A stretch of 64,000 bases of DNA from Chloranthus sessilifolius (Eukaryota > Streptophyta > Magnoliopsida > Chloranthales > Chloranthaceae), in NCBI GenBank assembly GCA_021018995.1, contig CM037591.1, positions 3,416,001 through 3,480,000 on the forward strand. Direction: 5' to 3'. Below the pieces are notes generated by a model. It did not search any database. It had not been told where the DNA came from and worked only from the letters and a program-made list of their open reading frames with translations. The position numbers were made by a program, and so were the translations under genes. Below are positions 1 to 10,300 of this stretch, one piece after another (the stretch's first letter is position 1; each line of letters starts with the position of its first letter).

Positions 1-1
1 G

Positions 2-1684
2 ATTACCATTGGTCAGGCGTTTAGAAATAAGAAATCATTTCAAAAAGTTCTTAAAGAATTTGCGATGACAAATAATTTTCAGATTAAACCAATAAAAACC
101 AGTCCTCTTCGAGTAACTGCGAGGTGTGTTGAAGTAGGATGTGCTTGGCGAATACATGCATCGAAATTAGTAGGCGTAGACACGTTTGCTGTGAAAACTT
201 TCCACCCGGAACACACGTGCGGAATGCCAGCTTTTGGAAGCGGACATCGCCAATGTACGACATCGTGGATAGCTTCATTCGTTAGAGATAAACTATTAAA
301 GGGTTTTGACGAGACTCCTGCTTCAATAATTTTTGATATTGAAAAAAAATACGGTATAACAGTAGGTTACTGGAAAGCATGGAGAGGAAAAGAAATGGCG
401 TTGAATGACATCCGAGGTAGTTGGAAGGAGCAATTTAAGATGTTACCGTCATATGTTGCCGAATTACAGCGGGTCGATCCGCATATGCACCGAGAATTGT
501 GTCTCGAGCCTGATAATGCATTTCAGAGATTCTTCGTGGCATTCGGACCTTGCATTCGAAGCTTTCGCAATACTTTACGAAGAATAATTGCGGTAGATGG
601 AACGCATTTGCGTGGACGATATAAGGGAGTGTTGTTAATAGCTACGGGGATAGACGGGAATAGACATTTATTTCGCGTTGTCTGCGAGAAAAGAAAATGA
701 AGACCATTGGACATGGTTTCTTGATCTATGAGGGAGACGTGTAATCGGTGAATTTGAAGAATGCTTTGTTTTGATATCGCATGCATGAAAGGTTTGATGG
801 AAGCAGTAGAAAAAGTTTTTCCTAATGCCTTTCACAGCTACTGTATGCGACACCTGGCTCTAAATCTGTTTGATAAATATAAGGATACAATCTCTAGACC
901 GCTTTTTTGGGTTGCTGCCCGTGCATTTTCAGAAGCAAAATTTAAAAGAATTATGCGAAAAATAGAAGACGACGCCCCGCCGGAATGTACAAAATGGATT
1001 AAAGAAATTGGTGATCATTTCTGGGCACGCGCTTATTTCCAAGGGAGGCGTTATGATATGTTGACAACTAATATAGCTGAAAGCATAAATAGTGTGTTGA
1101 AAATAGCCAGGGAGGAACCGATTGTGAGCATGTTAGAAACTATTCGCACAAAAGTAGCTGAATTTTATCTTCGCTGCGGAGGAAGGAAATAAAATGACAC
1201 ATGTGTTAACAGATGGCGTAAAAAACACATAAAAGAAATTCGGATGGGCCCGAGAAAAACGTCATACCATATGGTCGTGATATATTTCAAGTTAAACGTG
1301 GTGATTACACTCACAGTGTCGATCTAGAATCGCGAACATGTACATGCAGACGTTGGGCTATTCTTGGATTACCATGTTCACATGCGATTGCCGCATTATC
1401 GCTACCAAAATAGAGAAAGAGAGATCCCCCAATTTTGTGAACACTGGTTTACCAGTGACTTATTTAGGGAAACTTATAAAGAACACTTTGTCCCGACCGT
1501 TGACAAGCGCCAATGGACTTCGCAAATAAAAGACATTCAAGTTTTGCCTCCCCACAAAATACGTCAAGCCGGCCGTCCGAAGAAAAGGAGAACAAGATCT
1601 AAAGGGGAAGTTCGACCACTACAATGTAAAAATTGTAACAAGAACGGGCATAATCGTCGCTCGTGTAAATTTATTAATATTTGA
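2..1684 (+). pseudogene. Mutator-like (MULE) transposase, 5'-truncated by the window and frameshifted
   Basis: This encoded the DDE transposase that cuts and moves a MULE. The frame is already open at base 2, so the start lies outside the window. In order one sees a MuDR N-terminal DNA-binding-like region (CVEVGCAWRIHAS), the first catalytic Asp in AVDGTHLRGRYKG, a second candidate Asp in FDIACMKGL followed by YCMRHL, the Glu region NIAESINSVLK, a SWIM zinc finger (CTCRRWAILGLPCSHAI) and a C-terminal zinc knuckle (CKNCNKNGHNRRSC). A one-base shift near 690 breaks the frame after CEKRK; further breaks lie near 730-760, 1190 and around 1410, so at least four pieces (65-700, 761-1192, 1300-1410, 1364-1684) are needed. 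Domain order is normal for plant MULEs. The copy cannot be active, but the family assignment is firm. Confidence 0.9.
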
Positions 1685-2000
1685 AATTAACTTATATTAC
1701 ATCAAAGGTTGAGATTGAAAACAGATTTAGATTAGATTAGACCTAGTGGAAATCGAGCTTCCAATGATTTCATTATATAAGAGTATTTTTTTTTTCTCTT
1801 TTTCTTTCCTTCAATATAAACAGATTAAACCTCAATAAAAGAGCGATCAACATCTACAAATTAATTAATATATTTTTTTGGAATTGTGACTAAAATATAT
1901 TGTTGTGCTTCTTAATAAATCATTCATTCATTCAAACAGGATTTGAAAGTTTCCAAATTCGCCCCTAATTTACTAGTGATTGGCATAATTCAGAAAGGTC
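1685..2000. other. AT-rich spacer after the MULE transposase
   Basis: No gene seen. It is the presumed 3' flank of the transposase, with poly-T and direct ATTC runs, leading into the first palindromic array. Confidence 0.5.
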
Positions 2001-2400
2001 TATCTTAAATCATCGTCCTATAATTTAAATCATCGGCCGATAATTTAAGATATCGGCTGATGGTTTAAAATATCGTCCGATATCTTAAATTATCGGCCGA
2101 TGATTTAAATTATAGGACGATATTTTAAATAATCGGACGATAGCTTAAATGATCGGACGATAGCTTAAATCATCGGGCGATGATTTAAGATATCAGCCGA
2201 TAATTTAAATCATCGCCCGATGATTTAAGATATCGGCCGATAAATTAAATCATCGCCCGATGATTTAAGATATCGGCCGATAATTTAAATCATCGGCCGA
2301 TTATTTAAAATATCGTCCTATAATTTAAATCATCGGCCGATAATTTAAGATATCGGACGATGATTTAAATTATCGGCCGATGATATAAGTCATCCGCCTA
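2001..2400. repeat. MULE palindromic array 1, about 20 units of 20 bp
   Basis: The tract is a head-to-tail array with a strict 20-bp period. Each unit is a 10-bp palindrome or near-palindrome of form ATCGNNCGAT plus a 10-bp AT-rich spacer that often itself reads as a TTTAAA core. Words here mostly have a GC-rich centre: ATCGGCCGAT, ATCGGACGAT, ATCGCCCGAT, ATCGTCCGAT. It lies between the convergent transposase and Ulp1 genes. The period is kept without slippage over 400 bp, because units stay in the same column of each 60-base line. Confidence 0.95.
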
Positions 2401-2581
2401 TTGGAATTGCATCAAGAGAGGAAGCCTCCATTGATACATCATGCAAGGTGATACAAATAAGATAAATAATTGATAACAACGATAATGAAAATTATACAAG
2501 TTAATAAAAATTAATAAAATTAAATAATTTACAATTTAATAAAAAAATATCTTTACAAAACACTAATATTTATTACAGATA
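2401..2581. other. AT-rich spacer between array 1 and the Ulp1 exon
   Basis: No coding signal was seen. It forms the 3' flank of the minus-strand Ulp1 gene. Confidence 0.5.
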
Positions 2582-3297
2582 TTAAATCTTCTTCCCAAAC
2601 GTGCACATTCGATGTCCGATTTCGGCTCTAAATTGTTGCATATGTTTATCGTCGAAATCAATAGGCCGCTGTTGGGAGAAGTATTCTATATACTTCAAAA
2701 TGTATACACCGCAATCCCAACCGTTCTTTTGGATCGGGAGAACGACGCTGTTGAACGCCGATACCTTCCACTGTTGATTGAAAGCTGACTTCAAACCGAT
2801 AGTGTAAAGAAGGCGCGGAAAGTGATTCAATAGACATTCTTTATGTGCTTCAAACCTTTTTGAGCACTCTCGGTCTGCTGGATCAATTAGCTTAATTTCT
2901 CGATCAACTAATGAAATTATAGCCAATGCCCAATGGCTATGTTTTTGGCTATGCATCGGAAGATAAATCTACACATAAACGGAACCGAAATTTTAAATAA
3001 TAAATTTTATTTAAAAGCCGTTAACGTTAAATAAAGCGAAGTTTAGTATTCAAAAACGTACCGTTCCACAGTCGATCGCGTGAATTCCGCGGATATTATT
3101 TGTCAATAGTGGTTCCATCGGCTTTGAATTGTTACGAACATTCCATTCGTCACAATAGGCCTGCCACCTATCGAGGTCGCTGAGCGCAGCAATACCTTCA
3201 TTATCGATATATTTTTCAAATTTTTTCTCGTCTGCCATAAACAAGGTCGATTGGCGAAAGCTGAGAAGTTAATCAAGAGTCGTGATTGAAAAGACAA
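2582..3297 (-). CDS. Ulp1-type SUMO protease domain (C48), 3' exons of the MULE-borne DUF1985/Ulp1 gene
   Basis: The 2582-2956 piece carries the catalytic core of a C48 cysteine protease: the His in HWALAIIS, the Asp in KLIDPADRE, and the Gln and Cys of PIQKNGWDCGVYILKY. Known members cleave SUMO or SUMO-like tags. A preceding piece (3050-3297) holds SDLDRWQAYCDEWNV and a DCGTV end, compatible with the N-terminal part of the domain and joined by an intron of about 100 bases. Plant MULEs of the Kaonashi and related groups often carry such genes on the strand opposite the transposase, as here. All core catalytic residues are present, so this part looks less decayed than the transposase. Exon joints are inferred and I could not verify one continuous frame. 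Confidence 0.8.
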
Positions 3298-3821
3298 ATG
3301 AAAGAAACAAACGAGCTTCCAATAAATATTTGAAACCTTACCCTATGAAGCGAACCTTTTTTTCGGCATTGGCCGTAAACATTGAATCATTTATAACTTC
3401 AAGGACTCTCGGTATGCGTCAATGACTTCATTATCAAGCCACGGCGTCATTTGAGAACCTTCAAAAGTGCAACTGTGATCTCAACACCGCTGATAGTATT
3501 GACGATCACATTGTCCTCGTTCTCGGCCGATTCAAAAGCGAGCATATACTTTTGCTCCATTGATATTGCCTCATCCTCCTCCTCCTCTACAACCAATCTT
3601 CGTTTTTATTATTAATGCTTTCTTTGGTGGGGACTTTCTCTTCTTACGAGCACGCAAGTCATAACCTTGAGTTTTGTAGATGATAGTTTCACTATAATTG
3701 TTTTAGTGATGCTGTGACTCACGAGAAGGCTGCAGAAGAGGAGCACCATCATCACCCACATCAACCAAGGGTTGTTTAGTAGGTGAGGAGCGAGGTTTTG
3801 CGACGGGTTTAATGGCGAGAT
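3298..3821 (-). other. Middle of the Ulp1 gene, no clear domain
   Basis: Minus-strand sequence between the Pro-rich piece and the protease. No long open frame or motif was recognised; it probably contains introns and decayed linker coding sequence. Confidence 0.4.
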
Positions 3822-4095
3822 TTATTTGTAAGTTGAGGCGGCGGGTTTTGGGGGATTGATTGTTCTAGGTGGATGAGCAGAGGGTTTTGGGGCACTTGGT
3901 GATGGCTTGGTTGAGGACCATTGGTTTTGAACCTTTGGAATGATGGCTTTGTTGAGGAGCAGGGGGTTTTGGGGCAGTAGACTGATGGCTTTGTTGATGA
4001 GTGGTGGGTTGAGGGACAGTTGATTTTGATTGAGGGTAAGTGGGTGAAGGAACGAATGTGTCAAAGAGCACCGAGGTTAAAATATTATCCTGCAT
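3822..4095 (-). CDS. Pro/Ser/Gln-rich linker exon of the DUF1985/Ulp1 gene
   Basis: Two overlapping minus-strand frames read as low-complexity Pro-, Ser-, Gln- and Thr-rich sequence (for example PQPTTHQQSHQSTAPKPPAP). Such linkers commonly separate the N-terminal DUF1985 region from the protease in these proteins. It sits directly downstream, in gene orientation, of palindromic array 2, which would then be intronic. Low complexity makes the frame choice uncertain. Confidence 0.4.
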
Positions 4096-4140
4096 AATTG
4101 CAAAAAAATATACATTACAAAAAATAAAAAAAACTGCATT

Positions 4141-4410
4141 ATCGACCGATAATTTAAGTAATCGGTCGATAATTTAAATAGTCGATCGATAATATACATT
4201 GTCGATCGATAATTTACATTATCGACCGATAATTTACATTATCGACCGATTACTTAAATTATCGACCGATTACTTAAATTATCGGTCGATAATGTAAATT
4301 ATCGATCGATAATTTAAATGATCGACCGATAATGTAACATATCGTCCGGTAATGTACATTATCGATCGACTATTTAAATTATCGGTCGATAATGTATATC
4401 GTCCGGTAAT
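4141..4410. repeat. MULE palindromic array 2, about 13 units of 20 bp, in a putative intron
   Basis: Same 20-bp period as array 1, but with a different word set: ATCGACCGAT, ATCGGTCGAT and ATCGATCGAT, so the centre is GACC, GGTC or GATC instead of GGCC or GGAC. Spacers are AATTTAAATT-like. It lies between the coiled-coil exon and the Pro-rich exon of the minus-strand gene. The last units near 4330-4410 are degenerate (ATCGTCCGGT). Confidence 0.95.
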
Positions 4411-4453
4411 GTACAACTAATTTTGCATTAAGTTGTAAAGAAATGATTTTGTT

Positions 4454-5260
4454 CTAAATTTGAAAGTCTTGGTTTGATACCTTTCTTAAATGAGAGATGA
4501 CCGCATCAAGATCCTTCCGTATGGCTTTATTTTCCTCTTGTAAGGCCTTCTTATCTCTGCCTAGTTGTTCAATGGTGAGTGCTTGCCCTTTCAGCAGCGT
4601 AAATGCACGCCGGAATTCTTTTTTCATTTCTTTTACAGCCATGCGGAGAGTCTTGCATTCTTTTCTTAGCTCCGTCACTTCTTTGGTTAGGTGCGGTTGC
4701 CTAACTGGCTGCTCTCTTGTTGGCTCGGGCCTAATTTCTTGTTTGCCCTTTGGTTGACGTACAACGACTTCAAAATCATCGTTATCGTCGCTATAATCTT
4801 CGTCATCCTCATTGTCGTCATCTCGGCTAATCGGCTCTTCGGCTCTTTCTTCCGGCCGTGTTGGATGACTTGGGATATCATCATATTCATCTACATTTTC
4901 TTCGGAGTAAGGCTCTTCTTCTCTTTCTTCGGTCTCTTCCTTCTTATTTTCAATTTCTCTTCGAATAAAAAAGTATCGAAGCCATTTATACTGTAATTCG
5001 TGCTTCTCAACTTGAAGCTCTATAATCACTTTAGACTTAAGAAATTTTTCTCTATATAAATTAGGATTACGGCTGAATTTCCGGCCTTCCCATTTCATTA
5101 GCCTTGGAAATGGTTCTTTAAGCCCAATAGGTGCGGTGATCGGAAAGTGCTCAAACGCCCAAATCAGAAGGCGATAGTGCATCCATAGATATTGTATTGC
5201 CTTTCCGACCTTCTCGCCATTTCCTCCCGCCACTCGCTTTTGATATACTATCTAATAAAT
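4454..5260 (-). CDS. Acidic linker and coiled-coil region of the DUF1985/Ulp1 gene
   Basis: A 259-residue open frame on the minus strand. It begins with a basic/aromatic stretch (YLWMHYRLLIWAFEHFP), then a strongly acidic Glu/Asp block at about residues 95-155, then a heptad-like coiled coil (VTELRKECKTLRMAVKEMK onward to HLRKVS at the end). Proteins of the DUF1985/Ulp1 type encoded by plant MULEs have a comparable acidic and coiled linker; the placement between the DUF1985-like exon and the protease fits. No enzymatic residue is recognised here. The coiled coil suggests self-association, which is inference. Confidence 0.6.
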
Positions 5261-5269
5261 TATTGTAAA

Positions 5270-5795
5270 CTATCGTGCCCTACTAAGAACTTGTTGAACT
5301 CTTCAATGTTATCTACTAATTCTAAGTACGTATCTACTTCCGGTATGTGTCCTAAGTAAAAAGAACATACGAAAAAAATAATAATGATAGCTTTCAAAAT
5401 CATCGTTGGATAAATCAGACCGCTAATAATTTCTTCAATATTTAGATCTTCACGGCTTCCCGAAAGAATTTGTATCGAATAGTTGTTTCCTCTTTACGGC
5501 AACCTTCTCGAGACTCGAGTTACAAGATGTTGAGGCCTAAAATCAAGGCTATATCGATTAGTTGCAGGAGTACATTGGTGTTCTTAACCTTGAAAATATT
5601 CTCTTCAACCCAAAAACTTAAAATAGCGTCAACCAAGTCTCCAACGAAACCTAATTTCTCATTCATCCTAAATAGATGACCGAATACCGAAACATCTAGA
5701 ATTTTCTTTCTCTCTTCGTTACAGTGCATGTAAAATTTCCTAACACCAACTCCAGAACATTTTCCGATGGGCTTTAAAGTCATGGTCATTTTCAA
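5270..5795 (-). CDS. DUF1985-like N-terminal region
   Basis: The minus-strand frame 5520-5795 reads KFYMHCNEERKKILDVSVFG then LLQLIDIALILGLNIL, and after a short gap or frame change 5270-5460 continues with IYPTMILKAIIIIFFVCSFY, LGHIPEVDTYLELVDNIEEF and NKFLVGHDSL. This order (cysteine/aromatic start, hydrophobic core, D-x-x-x-L-E/L-V-D-N-I-E-x-F-N) matches the DUF1985 family typical of plant MULE-borne proteins. A Met is available at 5795. Two frames are needed, so either an intron or a frameshift lies near 5460-5520. To my knowledge DUF1985 also occurs in the VANC anti-silencing proteins of Arabidopsis VANDAL MULEs; this needs a profile search. Confidence 0.6.
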
Positions 5796-5878
5796 TCACT
5801 TAGTAGGAACTGCAATATAAATAAAAAGCAATTAATAAACAAAATAAGTGATTTTGAAAAAACTACTAATCCCCTAAC

Positions 5879-6065
5879 CTACCGATAACTTACCGATAAT
5901 CTAAGTTATCGATCGAAAATTTAAATTATCGGTCGATAATCTAAATTATCGATTGATAATTTAAGTTATTGACCGATAATTTAAATTATCGATCGATAAA
6001 TTAGATTATCGACCGATAATTTAAGTTATCGGTCGATAACTTAGATTATCGGTAAGTTATCGGAT
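5879..6065. repeat. MULE palindromic array 3, about 9 units of 20 bp, upstream of the DUF1985 gene
   Basis: Same 20-bp period, with words ATCGATCGAT, ATCGGTCGAT, ATCGACCGAT and spacers AATTTAAATT or AATCTAAGTT, i.e. the word class of array 2. It lies about 85 bp upstream of the candidate start at 5795, where a promoter would be expected. Edges decay into partial units (ACCGATAACTT, ATCGGTAAGTT). Confidence 0.92.
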
Positions 6066-6430
6066 TAGGTGGGAAACATTGGGGATGACTAAATGTGTTG
6101 AAATGTAAAAAAAATAAATTACCTGGAATTGTTATGTGAGCTTTGTGACCTTTTACCGCTTTGTCGCCGCTAAGTCGCCGCTCTCTTGTTTTTTTCAGAA
6201 AAGTTAAACTTAAAAGTAACAGTAACTAATGAAAGTAAAAGTTGCTTTTATACTAATGTTAAAGGGCGGTGGAATTTTTTTTTTATATTATTTAAAATAA
6301 GTCGCTGCTGACGTGGAGTAGGCGGAGGCGGCTAGGAGTGGAGCTGGTCATTAATGCAACTGTTGAAACTATAGGGCCGTTTCTGCAAATACGCAAACAT
6401 ATAGGGCCGAAAGTGCAAATTTCCCTTTAT
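6066..6430. mobile_element. Right terminal region of the MULE
   Basis: Non-coding. Two subterminal direct repeats of the form TATAGGGCCG...TGCAAAT occur at about 6371-6396 and 6400-6425; the sequence read inward from 6425 (GGGAAATTTGCACTTTCGG) resembles common plant MULE ends. The other end is outside the window, so the terminal inverted repeat cannot be confirmed. Confidence 0.5.
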
Positions 6431-6569
6431 AATTTTTATTTTAATTATTTCGTACAATAATTGTGATCATCGGGCGGCGCTTATGCATAGCTTTTGATCA
6501 TGTGATTGGGTATCACATTGCCGCAAATTAGTATGTGCAATTAACTCTTTTGACTGCATGATTTTTAAT

Positions 6570-7251
6570 TGGGTTTTTTCAACTAGCCCATATCAGGCCC
6601 AACATACTAATTATAATGGGCCGGCCGGTTTATATACCTTAGGCATGCCCGGGTCAAACCCGGCCCTTTGAGACCCTACCCAAAAGTCTCTCCCACGTCC
6701 ACTCCTCTCTTTTTACTTGCTCACATTCATATAATGCTCACGTGCATAGCACGTGCATTCTGCTAATCACATCCTTAAAATGGGCTATTCATTCTCATTT
6801 CTCACTCTCTCTCTTCACCACTTACCACACGCTATTATATATAAGCGTTTAACATCCGATTTTTAACTCTATCGGGATTGCTGATCTGCTTATATTCTGG
6901 GGAAGGCTGATCTGCTTATCATCTGGTCCTAAAGTGATTCAGTTTTTCTGCAACTTGCTCTGCTATTATTCGCTCTCGAGACAGCGAAACAAGTCTCAGG
7001 TACTCTCTTTCTCTCTCTAGGATCTTGCTTTTTAAACCTTCGAATTTTGCTTTTCTTGATTTTTTTTTCCCTTCTAATTAAGCTTCTTTTGCTGCATCTT
7101 TGATTCTACTGATTTAAAGATGCTTTTTGCGTTTTCGATTATATGAAAGTTTTAGTTAGAGAAGGTCTGAGGTTCTTTTTGCTCTTTTGCAGGATCTGAA
7201 GAAGGGGCGAGATTGTTGAAAGGAGTTCGGGTTGAAGAAGAGCGATCTTCA
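6570..7251 (+). promoter_or_regulatory. Promoter and 5'UTR (with intron) of the TOPLESS-like gene
   Basis: Two G-boxes (CACGTG at 6739-6744 and 6750-6755) lie upstream of a good TATA box (TATATAAG near 6838). A second TATA-like TTTATATA is at 6628. A leader intron is indicated by a donor after 6999 (CAG/GTACTC) and an acceptor ending at 7192 (TTTTGCAG). The whole tract from about 6571 recurs at 24720-25410 with high similarity, including both G-boxes and the leader intron, which suggests they were part of one transcribed unit before duplication. Confidence 0.7.
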
Positions 7252-7311
7252 ATGTCTTCTTCCAGTAGTCGGGTTGAAGAAGAGCGATCTTCAATGTCTT
7301 CTCCCAGTAGA
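7228..7311 (+). repeat. 42-bp tandem duplication containing the start codon
   Basis: Bases 7228-7269 are repeated at 7270-7311 with two differences. Each copy ends in ATGTCTTCT plus Ser codons, so two in-frame ATGs result (7252 and 7294). The unit is a multiple of three, so the upstream ATG only adds 14 residues. Confidence 0.95.
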
Positions 7312-10300
7312 GAGATTGTTTTCTTAATTTTGCAGTTTCTCAATGAATCAAAGTTCAAAGAGACCGTTCACAAGTATGTTTTTATTTAATTAACGGATTT
7401 CAATTTTTATTTTTTTTTACGTTTTGCTAAATTTTTTAAATTTTCTTTTGATTAGACTGGAGCAAGATTCTGGTTTCTTTTTTAATATGAAATATTTCGA
7501 AGAGGAGGTGCGTAATGGAAATTGGGATGCAGTGGAGAGATATCTTTCGGGTTTCACCAAAGTAGACGATAATCGCTTTTCTAAGCAAATTTTCTTTGAA
7601 ATTCGGAAGCAGAAGTACCTCGAGGCACTGGATAAGTAAGTTTGATTTATTATATTTCAAGAATTAAAATATTGATTAACTATTATTTTATTATTTTGAA
7701 TTTTTTCTCTCTGTCTTTCTGGATCTGAGTGAATGTGGTTCAAATTCTTGTAGGATCTTTTCCTCGTTTAATGAAGAATTGTTCAAGGAAACAGCACAAT
7801 TTTTGACATTAGACAATTTCAGGTATGGTTTTCATAGTGTTCAATTGTTCATGGATTTTTCTGTTAAATTCAGCAGATGTGTACATAAACTTTATTAAAT
7901 TCACATATACTCTGTAGGGAAAAAGAGAAACTTTCTAAGTATGGAGATGCGAAGTCCGCCAGAGCAATATTGATGGATGAGCTCAAGAAGCTTATTGAAG
8001 CAAATCCTATTTTCCATGACAAATTGCAGTTTCCTAGCATCAAGAAGTCAAGGTTACAACCTCTCATTAATCAAAGGTAATTTGTGGGTGTTAAAGAGTT
8101 TTAAGTTTTTTGTAAACTACAGTAGTTTACTCTATCGGATAGCGATTTCCCAAGAAGAGAAGAACGAAGAGCCTGGTAAATCGGATAGCGATTTCCGAAT
8201 CGATTCAAGAGCTAAGAGATCTTGTGGGTTTAAGATTGAAAAGGCGAGTAAATAATTATAAAACAAAACTATAAACAAAACCCATATCCTAGGAACCTCA
8301 ATTTTTATCAGAAATCAAGTGAAAATAAGAACTGGGTTTTTGAAAAATCAGTATTTATGAAGAGAAAAGTGGGGGTTTCGAGTTGCTTAGTGCTATTTCA
8401 TGAGAAAGAGAGTGGCTTTTGATCTATATTTAGTAGATGGAGAGGTGAAACCAGCAAACAAAATCAGAGTTCTCTTGTGAGAGAGTTAGAGAAGCTGCTT
8501 TTTTTGGTTCATCTTCCTTCTTCCTTTTCATTATTTTGGGCCTAATATGAGAGAGTGAGAGAGAGCGAGAGTCTCGGGCGGTGTTATTTGTGAGAGTAAA
8601 GTTAACTTTAAAAGGAAAGGTTTTTCTTATTTGCTGCCTCCCAAAAAATCTCAGTAAAGGCATGGTAAATGAAATTTCTTTTTCCAATATATCTATGTAT
8701 ATAATGGAAAAAAAAAATTGAAAATCGAGTTTAGGCACCTGCCACCCTTGGCAATGCCTTACCCACGGAAAGGGTTCTTAGCTTATTAAATTCCCTTTCC
8801 ATTTATGTGTGTATGTGATAATTTATTTTTGTTTGCTAACTTTCAGCTTATATGGGCAACACCAGTTTTGTAAAAACCCAAGGCCTATTCCAGATATTAA
8901 AACCCTTTTTGTTGATCATTCTTGTGGACAACCTAATGGTGCACGTGACCCATCACCTGCAAACAATCCGCTGCTAGGATCATCATCAAAAGCTGGAGGT
9001 TTCCCTACATTCGGTGTACATGGGGTAACCAAGCTAACTTACTTGATTGGAATGCAAGACCTCTTTTGATCACTCTTTCTCTAATTCTCTTGGAATGCTT
9101 GAATTGCTATGATCAGCCATTTCAACTTGCACCAGCGGCCGTTTCGACTCCTCTTGCTGGTTGGATGTCTAATTCGCCTAATATACCTCATTCTGCAGTT
9201 TCTGGAGGGACAATTGGACTTGGTACAACTACAAAGTCAGGTAGCTTAATTGATTTGGTTGAGCTCGAAATTAATGGAAATAAGGATAACAGTAAAAATG
9301 CGTAGGCCATAGTTATTTTGTGAACTTCTTGAGTTGTTTCAAATTCTTTGTGTAGCTGCAATTTTGAAGCGTCCTAGGACTCCTCCAACTAATGACCCCG
9401 TTGTAGATTACCCCTCGGTGGATTCTGACCGTGTATCTAAAATGACAAGGCCCATTGGGATTTCTGATGAGGTAAACTGGATTGTCTTTTACATCATGCA
9501 CGTTTATGATATTTTATCTTGAAATTTTTTTGCTGATGGTTTAATATCCTAACATGTTAGCACTATCTATTGATAATTTTTGGCTTTGTGCAGTCAGTCA
9601 ACTATCCCAGTCAGAATCATACTCAAAGGTCGTACGGTCCTGATGACTTGCCTAAGACTGTTGCCCGGACACTGAAACAAGGCTCATCCGCCATGAGCAT
9701 GGACTTTCATCCTGTTCAGCAGACTATACTTCTTGGTCAGCTTTTCTGTGATATTTTTTGTCCTTTTTGTTGATTTTACAGTGCTTAGTTTAGATCAGAT
9801 TGGACTTTTATTATTTGAATTGTACCTTTAAGTGGTGAGTGTGTTATTCATCATGATTCTTTAGTTGGTACAAATGTGGGAGACATAGTATTGTGGGAAG
9901 TTGGTTCTGGGGAGAGATTGGTTCTTAAAAATTTTGAACTTTGGGATGATGGAACATTATCAATCCCACTTCAGGTGCGATTTCTTCTTATTGACTAATT
10001 GATTCCTTGAACAGTGAGTGCCCTATACATATTGTCAGAATAATCTAAACTTTAAACCCATTCAAATGGAAATCAGGCAGCCTTACTCAAAGATCCTACT
10101 ATATCAGTTAACCGCATAAGATGGAGCCCAGATGGCACTTTATTCGGTAAGTCTATAAAAGTAGGAGAGCTTAACTTGGTTTATTGTACAACTTTGTAGT
10201 GGAAATGAACTCCAAATTATTAAATGATGCCCTTCCTTTCCATTCTATAGGAGTTGCGTATTCAAGGTGCATTGTGCAAATATATTATTACCATGGTGGT

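Noticed and set aside
2001..6065. CRISPR-like arrays
   Set aside because: Period is only 20 bp with no unique spacers and the context is a plant MULE; these are tandem palindromes.
8430..8738. 102-residue minus-strand frame in the large TOPLESS intron
   Set aside because: No domain; it lies in low-complexity AG/CT-rich intron sequence.
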